Shown piece after piece: positions 10,700-20,850 of a stretch of DNA of 64,000 nucleotides. The notes beneath the pieces were generated by a model that worked only from the letters and a program-made list of their open reading frames with translations, was not told the origin of the DNA and did not search any database. The stretch is from Schizophyllum amplum (Eukaryota; Basidiomycota; Agaricomycetes; Agaricales; Schizophyllaceae). Within the stretch, counting starts at the first letter, position 1; the number at the start of each line of letters is the position of its first letter. The stretch lies in contig VDMD01000002.1 in assembly GCA_007026445.1 (NCBI GenBank), positions 2,728,001 through 2,792,000 of the forward strand, given 5' to 3'. A program made the position numbers and the translations under genes.

Positions 10700-12818
10700 C
10701 TAGTCCGCGTACAGCACGTACTTATCCGTCGACTCCACCCACGCGCGCAGCTCATCGTCGGAATTGATCGTGATATCCTGCTGGTCTGCCCGATAGTGCA
10801 GCACCTGCACATCCCCACCCAGCCGCGCCTCGATCTTCTGCGTCAGCTCGACAAGGGACACCTGCGGGTGCACCCGGATCGCCACCAGGTCATCCGAGAT
10901 ACGGTCAAATATCTTGATCTTAATGAACGCCGGGGATGGATTGCCAGCCGAGATCGGCGGCGCAGTGCTCGCGGCGACAGACTGCGAGCGCGAGCGGGTG
11001 CCAGAGGAGCCCTCAGAACGCCGCGACGACGCCGCTGTCGACGACGAGCCGGACCACTTCATCGGCTGTGTGTGCGACTGGCCGCCTTCGAGCGTCGGCG
11101 AGGTCGCGCGGGAGTCGGGGTGATGTCGACCCAGCGAGGACTGCGAGCCATTTCGTTGGTGGTTCTGCACGTGCGCGTACATGCGAAGATTGTCAGAGGA
11201 CGGGGTGCGCTGCGCGTAGGGGTGTCGCTGCTGCTGGGAGGACTGGTGACGGTCCGGCACGGCGCGCTGGGACTGTGATGCATAGCCGTCATCGTAGTCG
11301 TCCTGCGCGTACTGGTCGTCGACGCGCAAGCGTTGCATCTGGTCGTTAATGTCGTAGTCGTTCTGGCGATAAGAGTCAATCTCCTCCAATTCGTCGTAGC
11401 GCGGCTCCTGCTCGCTCTCCACGTCTCCTGGCTTGAGAGCAAGGAACTCGCGGACGGATACGTGCTCCACAACATGCCGGGCACCGACTGTGCTGAGGCC
11501 ACATAATTGGTGCAAATATTCGTTCAGCTCTTCTCGCCGTGTTTGCGTCAGCTCGTTATCGACATGGGCCGCCGGACCCGGCATGAAAGGCAATACCCGC
11601 TCGTCGCCCTCACGGCCGGCTTCTCGCGGGAAGGCTGCCAGCAGGCCCACTTGGAAATCGTAAAAGTCGTTGTATACACGGAACAGCACCAGCTGCTTCG
11701 CTGGAGGAAGCGAGTTCGAGCCCGGCCGAGGGTAGGGTTGGAAGATAGCATCCACGCGGAACCAGTACTCCTCCATCTCGAAGTGGAAGGAGACGCACTC
11801 CGCCTTGAGCAGCAAGCCCTCGGGAAGGGGGTCTACCGGGGCCACCTCCGGCTCTTGCGGAGGATCGTCTGGGTACTGCGTGGGTGGGGAGGACGGGAAG
11901 TAGTTATCACGCTGAGATTGTGATGGCTGCGACTGATGGCGCGGATGATGCGAACCGTTCTCGTGGTGCGGTTGCGGCAGCTGCGTGGGCGGTTGCGGAT
12001 GGCCGTACGGTGTGCTGGGAACGGACTGGGACTGGCGAGCGAGAGGCCCGTCGAGAACACCGAGGGCGATGCTGTTCTGCTTGTAGGAGTACATCTTCTT
12101 CTTCCAGTCCTCGACGCGGGGGACGACGCCGCTGTCCATGAGCACCTGGACGTCTTGGATGGGTTTCCCTGTAGTGGGGTCGTGCACCTCAACGAAGGAC
12201 ACCGGTATGAGCCCAGGACGACCTAGGCGGCCAATGGGTTTGGCGACGAACCATTCCCGGTTCGACTGCGCAACGACGGTAACCGAGTCCCCGCGTTTCG
12301 CATCGAGCTCGTCAGCGCGCTCGGCCACGAAGTCATGCTGGACAACGGCGTAGAAGATCTGGGTGCCTGACTTGCGCGACGGCATCGGTGGTTGGTCTGT
12401 GCTGACCTTGGGGGAACTGTTGGGGGAGAATCCATCGTTGCCCATCTGCGACATGCGCGATCTACGAGAACGTGAGCGGGGGACGTGTAGTGAGCGCAGT
12501 GACGCACATATTGCTGGGCTTCGTGAACTCCTCGAACATCGCACAGGGCACCAGGCCTCGTGCGCCTGTCGCAGGGTTGTGCGCTTCGTACCATGGCAGG
12601 CCATCGGGGCCGGTCACATCGCCGTTGACATAGAAGAAGTCGCCCTTCTTGAACGCAAGCTCCTGCGCTGCTCGCGGTCGCTGCGTAGTCAGCGCACGGA
12701 TAACCTTCTGCGGGGGGAGAATCGAGGACGGCGGCTTGGAGACGCCGGGCAAGGGTAAGGGGGTAGATATCTGGCTTCGGATAGAATCCTTGTTGGCTGA
12801 CTTTCGGAACGACTTCAT
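10700..12818 (-). CDS. BEM1: Bem1/Scd2-type polarity scaffold (SH3-SH3-PX-PB1)
   Basis: Scaffold that gathers Cdc42, its exchange factor Cdc24 and a PAK kinase at sites of polarised growth. Two exons: 12508-12818 and 10700-12461, with a 46-nt intron at 12462-12507, give 690 residues. SH3-1 is in exon 1 (ALTTQRPRAAQELAFKKGDF, then NPATGARGLVPCAMFEEF). SH3-2 opens exon 2 (FYAVVQHDFVAERADELDA, then GRPGLIPVSFVEV). A Pro/Gln/His-rich linker follows, then a PX domain (about residues 260-390, VLFRVYNDFYDFQVGLLAAF). A second disordered region precedes the C-terminal PB1 domain (IKIKIFDRISDDLVAIRV to the stop), which would bind the Cdc24 PB1. The domain order is exactly that of Bem1. Confidence 0.94.
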
Positions 12819-13309
12819 GAGAGAAAAAGGAGGGGCTGGACTTGGTTTCGCTGAAGACGGCCGTGCGCAGTAGGAGGGTTCGTGACCGCGGCGGTCAAGA
12901 GTAGCGGAGCACGTGGAAACATGAACCAGCCGTTGCCTAAAATGGTCACAACAATCTCGCGGCGCCGGCACGAAGATTGTGGTTCGGTGGCGCAGCTCGC
13001 CACAACGCCCTTGAGACGGGTGCAGGACTTTCAGACCCTGGACAGGTGTCCAACGATTCATTCTGATCTACTTATCGAGCCCTATCTCAACAATAGACGC
13101 GCTGTCTCTATCCTTAGTAGTATCCTACACCTGCAATTCATGGGGCCAGGCCTACTGAGAAAGTCTGAGATGGGCCAATCCCCGTGCGTTCTCCAGCGCT
13201 TCGAAGAAAACAAGGGATTGCATCGGGGGTTCCGCGCTACAGACATTGCCCGACATCCTCGCGTATCCCAATGACTTCCATTTAGCATTCAGATTTTGAA
13301 CTAGAGGAA

Positions 13310-13556
13310 GTGCCGGCTGCGCTCGGCGTTGACCTTGCTTGCATTGGACATTGGGTTTTCGGACTTTTGGGCCGACAAGAGTCACCATTTGGTCTTATGT
13401 ACGGAAAAGTACCCGGAATTAAGGGTGTGGAGAGACCTTGCAAGCAAGGTAATTGGAATTGTAGCATCAGATGCGAGCCTCTGTGCGGCACGAGTGCAGC
13501 GATCCACGATGGCATATTCTGTCAGTCTAAACTACAACAAGAGACCTGCATCGTGA
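13310..13556 (+). pseudogene. Possible remnant of a hAT-type transposase C-terminus
   Basis: One plus-strand frame reads SDFWADKSHHLVLCTEKYPE, then L and WRDLASKV, then ASDAS. The spacing of FW, the YP-L pair and an Ala/Ser cluster loosely recalls the hAT dimerisation domain. An acidic segment DFELEEVPAALG lies just before it in another frame, so any gene is frame-broken. No terminal inverted repeats or 8-bp target duplication were found. This is an inference from pattern only and may be chance. Confidence 0.2.
13431..13452. repeat. 22-bp repeat with palindromic core, copy 1
   Basis: A 22-nt string is shared exactly with 40986-41007. Its core accttgcaagcaaggt is an inverted repeat with 7-bp arms and a 2-nt centre. 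The flanks differ. It could be a relic of a dispersed repeat. Confidence 0.5.
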
Positions 13557-15987
13557 AGACCACGGATGAGAGTGAGGTCGACGTACCAGGGAATTTATCT
13601 CGCAAAGTCAAGTCCGTGGATCCTGAGAAGGCATTTACTTACCGGCGATCGTCAGATATCACGGACGGGATCGGGCGTCTTCATCTTCGCGGGTAGCTCG
13701 TCAGGCCGCCTGCTTGATATCGACAACGAGACCATAACAGCGCACCGCCAGGTCCAGTGGCAGTCTACGATATGTGTGGGCAATAGTAGATTACTGACAG
13801 CAGTTGATCCTCAAGTGCAAGATGGGCGGATAGTGGGGACCTAGCATCTAGCAGCTCAACGCGGCAGTGGCCCAGCCAGCGAAGACCATGCCAGTAGTAG
13901 AAGCAGTTCGAGTCGCATAGCCAACGCTCTCGAGGTGCCGGATGTAGCCCATAAAGAACAGATGACATAGTTTGAAGGATCTTGGTTGCTTCACGAGCAG
14001 TGAGCAGGCGGATAGAGGGAGCGATACACCAACAAGCCAAAGGGCATCACGGCGGACAAAAGTCAACGAACGCAATTCGTGCATGTCGCGGCCCGGACCG
14101 AGACCGATCCCGGGCATCAATGCATCAAGACGTGACGCAGACGTGACTGAAACTTGTTCGTTCTTGCTCTCATTGACCGCCTGCAGGATGCCCATTCTAT
14201 CCGCAGTTTCTGAACAGTTCTCGGTCAGGAATACACTGTCGAAATATCACACAGGACGATGAAGTCCTTGCGTCTATCAAGTATCGTGTCTTCAGCGCCG
14301 TACCGTAGCAGCCCGGGGAGCGGCCTCTGGTAGTGCTGCTTAAACGGCCTCTACTGCCACTCACGCAGTGATCTTTTTGACGGCAAACATGTCTCTTCTC
14401 TACATCAATCATCACCCGAGATCAAGCGACAACAGCTGTACAGCGCTGTGCCCCACTCTGGGCAATGCCTGGTCCTTTCGGCGCCGCAACCGCTTGATTT
14501 AAGTCTGTCGCATCTTATTCCTCATGTTCATCTTCACTGTTGTCGCCGTAATTGGCGCCTGCCGCAGTAATCCGAGCTACGTGACCGTTCTAGGGGTGCT
14601 GGCGGCGTGCGTATCCTTATGGTGAGTCGCGCTGTTTGTTGGGACCGGCTGTGGGTAGTTAACCAGGGCGAATCCTAGGTCAACGTTCTCCAAAATGAGA
14701 ATGATGGTTATGCAATCGTCTACGCTCGACGCAAACTGGGACTTTCCGCTCTATCTCCACGTCGAGCAATTCAGGGAAGGCCGCGTTGTGCATCAGGACG
14801 CGATAGACTCACATGAGCTATCGTAGCGGTCAAAGAATTTCCACAAACAACTTCGACAAGAGAGCGATCAGATGTGGCAGGTTGCTCCAGCTCCCACCAG
14901 TCCCCCACGATGATTTCTTCTCCTGACGACAAATCGCTGTCGAGACGAGTTCGATTGCAAGCAGGTGAGCACTTGACCATCGGTTTTGCGTAATAGTCCA
15001 CTGAATCTTGCGAAGTTTTGCTATGCCGGACGGCTCAGTCACGGTGCCAGACGGTTCTGCCATGCCGGGTATCAGTCTCGGTGCGGCCGAAAGTGAAGAC
15101 GCGTTCGAGATTCCGAAGGTCCCTGCGTTCTGGCGCCAGGGTGCTCTGAAAACTCCGTCCAGACCAGTTCAAAGGTTACTGAGCTCGAGGAACGGGCGGT
15201 GGATGAAATGGTCCCTCCGAGTAGAGTTGTTCTCCAAGACGCGTCAGGACTTCGCTCAACAAAGTGGTGCAGAAATTCACTGGGAGGACACCTGGTGGAG
15301 ATCTGGATTGACTGGTATGTGGAAGTGATCCTGTTACCGGTATTGATTTTAGAGGGTATTCCCTCATCGCGCCCTTGCTGCAGTGATATGGGCTCGTTAC
15401 TAGTGCTTACATGCCAATCTGTCCCCAACGATGGACCAACAATGCGAAATCACTTATGTATATATCAAGTCGACTGTGCGACCTTCGCACACGCTGGGAA
15501 GCAGTTGTTTACCCCCTCAAATATCATGAGTGTTCCAACGACGCGCTCAGCAGATCCGGTTGAGAACGATGGCATTGAGCAAAGACAACAAGACGTCGCG
15601 ATAGCGCCAATACAGATGCAGCAGTACAGTAGATGGAGAGACAACAACAGCGGGGACAGGATACAGCATTGGTCGTAAACTTGCGTGCGCGGGGACAGAA
15701 AAAATGACATGGTGTAGAATGGCGAAGAGAGTGCGAGCGCTTGGCAAGCTGGATTTAGTGATGAGGAAGAGAGAGAAAATATGATGATGATGTGGAGACG
15801 ATCGTCGTGGTTTGGTCGTGCCTTGAGCATGTCGGGTGATAGTGGTGATGTGGGGTAGAGTATGGGAAGGGGAAATGGTATGTCTGCGATGTTCTTATAG
15901 CTGCAATACAGTGAGCAAGGTGACCGAAGACGGTCTAGCGATCGACGTACTAGTGATGCGACGGGGAAAGATTGGGGTGGTGGGGGC

Positions 15988-16998
15988 CTAGACGAAACGG
16001 ACAACGACCTTGGCGGGCTCCGTCGCGCGGCTGCGAAGTATTTCGATGACCTCGGTGGCGATCTCGTTATCCGGCTTGACGTTGTGAAGGTCAAGCTCTT
16101 GGAGCGCGGGAACACGAAGCACGTCAAGCGCTTCCGAGCGCTTCACATACGCGACGTCGTGAAGCGTGAGCTTCGTAAGCTCTGGCAGGTTGACGAGTTC
16201 GTCGTCGAAGTACAGCTCGTCTTCGTTAAGAGCTGAGATCCACGTGAGCTTGCACAGCTTCGGCTGCACGACGAGCATCTCGAGCAGCTCCGTCGCGTTG
16301 GTGTCGGCGCAACTAAGGTCGAGCAGTTGGTCCTCTGGGAGAACAATGTTCAGGTAGGCGGCGATCCTATCGCCCGCGATCGAGACGCTCGTGAGCGCAG
16401 GTGCTTTCGCGAACACGTCGACATCGACCTGGACACTGTCCGGCGGCTGGGTCGCAGCACGAACATCGATGGTCACAGTTTCAAGCTCGGTGAGCTCGAG
16501 CGAGGCCAGCTCGGACGCGCATGCGCGTAAGTTGCCGACGACCGACAGCGCCTTCCACTTTGTCTCGTCGTAGGTGGACGTGATGTATGAGGGGAGCCCC
16601 ATGGGCGAGTCAACGGGGAAGTTGACCTCGAGCGGACCGCTAACGGGGGTGGCATTGACTCGCTTCGTCCCAGTGGGCTTCTTGTCGGCGAAAAACGCGG
16701 TCAAGGTGCCCTGCGCGATGTCCTCGTAGTACCACCTGGCACTCAAGAGTACCATCCGCCATCTCTTACACACGGCGACGAGGGACCGCTCGTCGCCGGT
16801 GCAAAGAGACAGGACGTGATCCAGTAATTCATTTGGCAGACGATCGAAAAAGCAGGCGGATGATACGACGTATGCGCGACGAACGAGCGGGTTCGCGCAG
16901 ACATTGCGGGTCTCCTTCGCAGCGGGCGACGGGGAGGGCTTTGCCAGCGCTGTGCCGATGTTGGAGTGCGAGATGTTCCGCCTCAATGGAGCAGGCAT
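15988..16998 (-). CDS. F-box protein 1 (paralogue of F-box genes 2 and 3)
   Basis: Probable substrate receptor of an SCF ubiquitin ligase; target unknown. A single open exon of 336 residues starts MPAPLRRNISHSN. The F-box lies at about residues 48-95 (RLPNELLDHVLSLCTG, then AVCKRWRMVLLSARW). The rest is a leucine-rich C-terminal region with family signatures LLDLSCADTNATELLE, LTKLTLHDVAYVKRSEALDV and VPALQELDLHN, ending in RSRATEPAKVVVRFV. The same landmarks recur in the F-box genes at 20851 and 50409, so the three are paralogues. This copy is shorter, because the N-terminal lead and some inter-repeat loops are missing, and it is the most diverged. A conserved element sits about 460 bp upstream. 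Confidence 0.82.
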   Translation of the reverse strand: MPAPLRRNISHSNIGTALAKPSPSPAAKETRNVCANPLVRRAYVVSSACFFDRLPNELLDHVLSLCTGDERSLVAVCKRWRMVLLSARWYYEDIAQGTLTAFFADKKPTGTKRVNATPVSGPLEVNFPVDSPMGLPSYITSTYDETKWKALSVVGNLRACASELASLELTELETVTIDVRAATQPPDSVQVDVDVFAKAPALTSVSIAGDRIAAYLNIVLPEDQLLDLSCADTNATELLEMLVVQPKLCKLTWISALNEDELYFDDELVNLPELTKLTLHDVAYVKRSEALDVLRVPALQELDLHNVKPDNEIATEVIEILRSRATEPAKVVVRFV

Positions 16999-17712
16999 AT
17001 TGGAAGAGGTCGTGAAGGAAGAGAGAGAATCGTGAAGAGGTCGGCAGAAACAGAAGGAACGAGGGTATGCCCGGATTTTACCTCCGGTGCAAAGACTTTG
17101 CCATCAAAATCTGCGCGAGATTACCATCTTTGGTCATGGGCGCCTATTTCGGACCGGTCTCCCACACGTTGTCAGGGTTATGTTCTTTGTGCACGGACCC
17201 GCCTCGGGTGTTTCAGGGAGCTTCCCGGCCGGCGCGCGGCGGCGCGCAGCATCCTACAGCATCGAACAATGGCCCTCATCTGGCACAGCGGGTCGGTCCG
17301 GAATGTCGCCACGTCAGCCGGCCCATCAGATCAGATAAGATTAGGTAAGGCCTTCCAGCCTCGAGGTTCGAGCACAGCGGGGTGGATTGAAGCAGTGAAG
17401 CAGCGTTCGTCGCAGAGCTCGATGTGGTGAAGCGTCAGAAAATTTTGATGACTGTCACAGTTGAACACCCTCTTCAACGCCGTGACAGACTCAGAAAGGA
17501 CAATGATTAGGGGATAATTCCCGCCATCATCTACACCCTGCGACCGAGAGCTGCAAGTCTAGAGCACGATGCAATGCCACAAGTACCTTCTGACGTCGAT
17601 AAATCACACATGCAGGCATGGTACAGTAGTTCTGGTTTTGACTCGATACACTTCACATACCTCTACATCTCCTTCATATATCACTCTTCTAAGCCTTCTC
17701 TTATGCCACCGC
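16999..17712. other. Intergenic: F-box 1 promoter and UROD 3' region
   Basis: 714 bp without a gene. It contains the conserved F-box upstream element at 17439-17466. The stretch near 17,020-17,130 weakly resembles the proximal promoter of F-box gene 3 but lacks a proper TATA box. Confidence 0.55.
17439..17466 (-). promoter_or_regulatory. Conserved F-box-family upstream element (F-box 1)
   Basis: About 28 bp containing gtcacagttgaac on the plus strand, preceded by aaaattttgatgac. Nearly the same sequence lies upstream of F-box genes 2 (20345-20380) and 3 (50859-50902), in the same orientation relative to each gene. Its near edge is about 440-470 bp from each start codon. It is either a retained regulatory site or ancestral duplicated sequence. 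Confidence 0.5.
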
Positions 17713-18951
17713 TTAGGCTACCGTCGAGTACTTATGCACGCACTCAAAGAACCATCGCAGATCCTCCGGATCCACCGCCGGCGTGATACCATGCCCCAAA
17801 TTCGCAATCCACCCGCCACCGGTCCCGAAGCTCTCGCACATCCTCTTCACAGCCGCCTCAATCGCATCCCGACCTCCGTACAGTAGGCTCGGGTCCATGT
17901 TCCCCTGCAGTGCGACCTTGCCGCCCACGAGCTTCCGTGCCTCTGAGGGCTCGATGGCCCAGTCCAGCCCGAGGACGTCGTAGCCGGCGCTCTCGGCGAG
18001 GGAGCCGAGGGCGTAGTTAGCGCCCTTGGCAAAGAGGGTCATAGGTGGGGCGGGGATCTGGGCAGCGGCGAGCTTCTGTCGGACGCCGGTGGAGATTTGG
18101 GTTAGAGTTGGCTGAGAGAAGAGTGCAAAATCATGGGGGGATAGTTCGCCGGCCCAGGAGTCAAAAACTTGCAGGAGCTGGTCAGAGGGTGGGGATTGTG
18201 AGTACGGGGAGTTCGGTAAATAGATATACGTACCTGCGCGCCAGCCTTGACTTGCCCGACGAGATAGTCGACGCACACGTCCGCGATGCGCTTAAGCAGC
18301 GCTTTGCTCTCCTCCGGATACTTGAACAGCCATGTCTTCGATTTCTGCAGCGTCTTGCTCCCGCCACCCTCGACCATGTACGCGAACAGCGTCCACGGCG
18401 CGCCGCAGAAACCAATCAGCGGCACCTCGCCCTTGAGCTCGTGCCGCGTCCGTGTGAGCGCGTCGAAAACGTACTTGAGCTCCTTCTCGACGTCGACCGT
18501 CTGCGGGAGCTTCAGGGCGTCCTCGGGTGTGTCGAGCGGAGCGGGGAAGGAGGGCCCTGGGTTCATGATGACCTCCATGCCCATAGCCTGGGGGATGACA
18601 AGGATGTCGCTGAATATGATCGCGGCGTCGAGCACGCCGGAGTATCGCCGCACAGGCTGCACTGTGATCTCGCAGGCGAGCTCAGGCGTTCGGCAGATCT
18701 CGAAGAACTCGTGGTGCGCGCGCACGGCGCGGAATTCTGAGCAACGTCAACAGGCAATGAAGGAGAGCTGAGGGGAACACGCACCAGGAAGATACCGCCC
18801 GGCCTGCCGCATGACCCATACGGGTGCGCGCTCAGTCTTCTCGCCTATGCCAGGCGCGTGAATAGGCGCCGCCAATGCGATGATCGACGAGGGGCTGACC
18901 TCTGGCTGCGCGCAGCAGCAAGTCATTTTTGAGATCGGGAAACTGAGTCAT
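17713..18951 (-). CDS. HEM12: Uroporphyrinogen decarboxylase (haem biosynthesis)
   Basis: Cytosolic enzyme that removes four acetate carboxyls from uroporphyrinogen III to make coproporphyrinogen III. Four exons. Exon 1 begins [18 protein letters not shown] at 18951. Exon 2 holds the substrate-binding loop [16 protein letters not shown]. Exon 3 has [20 protein letters not shown], the catalytic-aspartate segment [15 protein letters not shown] and [18 protein letters not shown]. Exon 4 (from about 18,180) has [24 protein letters not shown] and the C-terminal histidine motif [13 protein letters not shown]. The assembled length, about 360 residues, is normal for the family. It is a single-copy essential housekeeping gene, in the same direction as the AMMECR1 gene 454 bp upstream. 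Confidence 0.95.
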
Positions 18952-19405
18952 GATACTGGGGGATGGCGGTCAAGAGCAAGTTTGGTAAAGCGGCGATGAC
19001 AAGGTCGGGCGCGTCGTGCGATCGCGAGACGCGAGGGGGAGCTCGATCGGGAACCCAGGTTCGGATACCCACGCTTGCCACGATGTTTGTACGGCCTACC
19101 TATGCAGAGGGGCCGACAGAATAGACGCTTTGTACGAGTCTACCACAAGAGGCGAGGATGTTGAGGCAAATAAGTGAAAGGCAAGATAGTTTAGATCAAG
19201 AGCTCGGACTTCCGAAATGACGTTTACGCTCGATCACTATCATCCAAAACCTTCCATGGATTCCAGCAGCCAAATTATCGTACAGACGAAAGGAAAGGTA
19301 GACCAAAGAGATGGAGCTGGTAGATGTACACCTGGACCAAACCTGAACCGACTCTAATAATTCGTCGCCAGTAGTCCTTATGAGATCCATGCCAGATCGT
19401 TCCCC
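18952..19405. other. Intergenic: UROD promoter and AMMECR1 3' region
   Basis: 454 bp with no gene visible; it should hold the UROD promoter and the AMMECR1 transcript end. Confidence 0.6.
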
Positions 19406-20266
19406 TCACATTTCCGCACCCAATGCTTCGCGCCACCCAACGTACTCATCCCAACCTACCGTGCACTTGCGGCTCTGAAAGCGCACCAGATTTACGCTAC
19501 GGCGCAAGTCCTCCGAGATGCGGCCGGTCCAGCCGGCTTTACGGATGGCGCTGTCGACGGACTCGATCTTGTCCCAGCCCTGCTCGGGCATGACATGGGG
19601 CAGGTACACGGCATGGAACCGCTGCCGACTCGTCACGGTTGGGATGGACGTCGAAGATGATAGCGGGGATGGTGCTCCGGATGCGGATGTGGCTGGCAAC
19701 AGCGAAGGATGAGGGAACGAGATTCGGATGCCATGTACGCCGAGCGTCCAGTCTAGGTACGTAGCTGCGTCCTCGAAGTCAGTGAGGAGGGAGATTCTGC
19801 GGGGTGTGAGGCGTTAGCAGCGACGCATGCGAGGTACGCACCCGCACTCGAGACTGGACAGCTCGCTCTGGTCGATCTTGCGGAATCGATGGTCGCGGAA
19901 TGCACTGATGAGCGCATACTCCGGTACACCCTCGTGCAATGGCAGAGCTTCAAACGTCCCAATGCAGCCGCGTAGACGAGATGCGCGGCCAGTCCTGCGT
20001 GTGTTCCAGGTCACAAAGAGTGGACTAAACGCGAACACTATAAGCAAGATACACGGGCAAGTAAGGCGATATGGCGAACAAAGCTCGCTGACGTACTACT
20101 TGTCGTTGGTGTATGCTGGCGGGACAGGGAGCGCATCGGTCAGCGCGCAGTACAGCGCATCGAATGCGTGAAAGCAGTGCTCAGGGAGGCACACGGTATC
20201 TGCGCTGGTATCCGCGACGAGCTCCTTGTCGATAACCGAGGCGGGGTCGGGCGGAATGAGTGCCAT
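19406..20266 (-). CDS. AMMECR1-domain protein
   Basis: Conserved eukaryote/archaea protein of unresolved biochemical role. Four exons. The first, from the ATG at 20266, encodes MALIPPDPASVIDKELVADT and then CFHAFDALYCALTDALPVPP. The second begins SPLFVTWNTRR and contains the family hallmark LRGCIGTFEALPLHEGVPEY, then ALISAFRDHRFRKI. The third gives the DFEDAATYLDW-type segment. The last has YLPHVMPEQGWDKIESVDSA, RKAGWTGRIS and CTVGWDEYVGWREALGAEM. The insert ATSASGAPSPLSSSTSIPT lengthens a loop within the domain. The 81 bp upstream of the chosen ATG stay open in frame, but only GTG is available there. The gene is divergent with F-box gene 2, and its first exon was duplicated to about 50.9-51.1 kb, where it is dead. 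Confidence 0.9.
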
Positions 20267-20344
20267 GAAGTCGGGACCAGAGATGGGAATCTCCGCTCTC
20301 CGGGCAGCCACATAATGGGCCGCCGGGCCGGGCTCTTCACATTG

Positions 20345-20380
20345 CACGTGACAACAGCAAGTTCAACTGTGACGTGATCT
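20345..20380 (+). promoter_or_regulatory. Conserved F-box-family upstream element (F-box 2)
   Basis: About 36 bp starting with the E-box-like cacgtg and continuing through cagcaagttcaactgtgac. It matches the reverse complement of 50867-50902 almost base for base. It lies between the divergent AMMECR1 and F-box 2 start codons, about 470-505 bp before the F-box ATG. Confidence 0.6.
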
Positions 20381-20695
20381 GAGATTTACGGCTTCGTCGA
20401 CCAGGCATCGACCTCGGCAGCGCATTCTGCTTCAATTTTCTCCCCTCTGGTTCATCACAAGAGGTTGCGCACTTGACAACTACTGGAGGCCTGTGGCAAT
20501 TTACTGCTGACTTGGCAACATGACAGCGTTTGAATGGCCAAACTCAAGGGAGGTCCGAACCCAGCACCGCTGCCCTGACAGGTCCAACCGTCGCTGCCAA
20601 GCCGCAAAAATTCACAAAGCCGTCCTTGCACAGAAAACGGACAAAGGAAATGATCCTGGCGACTTGTCATACTCGCAACCTGCATGGTTTCGAAC

Positions 20696-20796
20696 GGCGC
20701 TAAAACGACTTTTGTCTCCCATATCCGGTTATTGTTGGCTGGGATGCATGCCGGAATGTGACAGCAAACGCCCCTTCCCTGGAGTATAAAAGCTGG
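20696..20796 (+). promoter_or_regulatory. Duplicated core promoter of F-box 2 with TATA box
   Basis: The roughly 100 bp from ggcgctaaaa to tataaaagctgg aligns closely with the reverse complement of 50463-50570. Shared blocks include tctcccatatccgg and gggatgcatgccgg. The TATA box, tataaaag, is at 20785-20792, 58 bp before the ATG at 20851. The in-frame GTG at 20758 lies upstream of this TATA box and so cannot be the start. Confidence 0.75.
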
Positions 20797-20850
20797 TGCG
20801 TCCACCTCTCGTCTCTATCTCCACCTCTCCCAACCTCTATCACTACTCTC

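Larger units (their letters stand above)
12819..15987. other. Gene-poor, probably decayed region
   Basis: About 3.2 kb without a supportable intact gene. Scattered short frames look protein-like without forming a model. They include a plus-strand hydrophobic stretch near 14,524-14,620 (FTVVAVIGACRSNPSYV), an adjoining short frame to about 14,826, and a repetitive PDGS segment near 15,030-15,065. No function is assigned. The first few hundred bases contain the Bem1 promoter, and 15,700-15,987 should hold the F-box 1 3' UTR. Confidence 0.5.

Noticed and set aside
10598..11278. Plus-strand 226-codon frame
   Set aside because: Antisense of the Bem1 PB1 and linker region.
15465..16127. Minus-strand 220-codon frame
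   Set aside because: Overlaps the F-box 1 C-terminus in another frame and is low-complexity Ser/Leu/Pro; looks like a GC-driven shadow.
17355..17375. ggttcgag string resembling a tRNA B box
   Set aside because: No matching A box, acceptor stem or anticodon arm around it; no tRNA gene found in the window.
18045..18740. Plus-strand 231-codon frame
   Set aside because: It is the antisense of the uroporphyrinogen decarboxylase exons, kept open by high GC third positions; the minus strand has unmistakable URO-D motifs.
20267..20347. N-terminal extension of the AMMECR1 protein
   Set aside because: The upstream in-frame codon is GTG, no ATG precedes it, and the stretch runs into the divergent promoter element.
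20758..20850. N-terminal extension of F-box 2
   Set aside because: Would start at a GTG upstream of the TATA box at 20785, so it cannot be in the mRNA.
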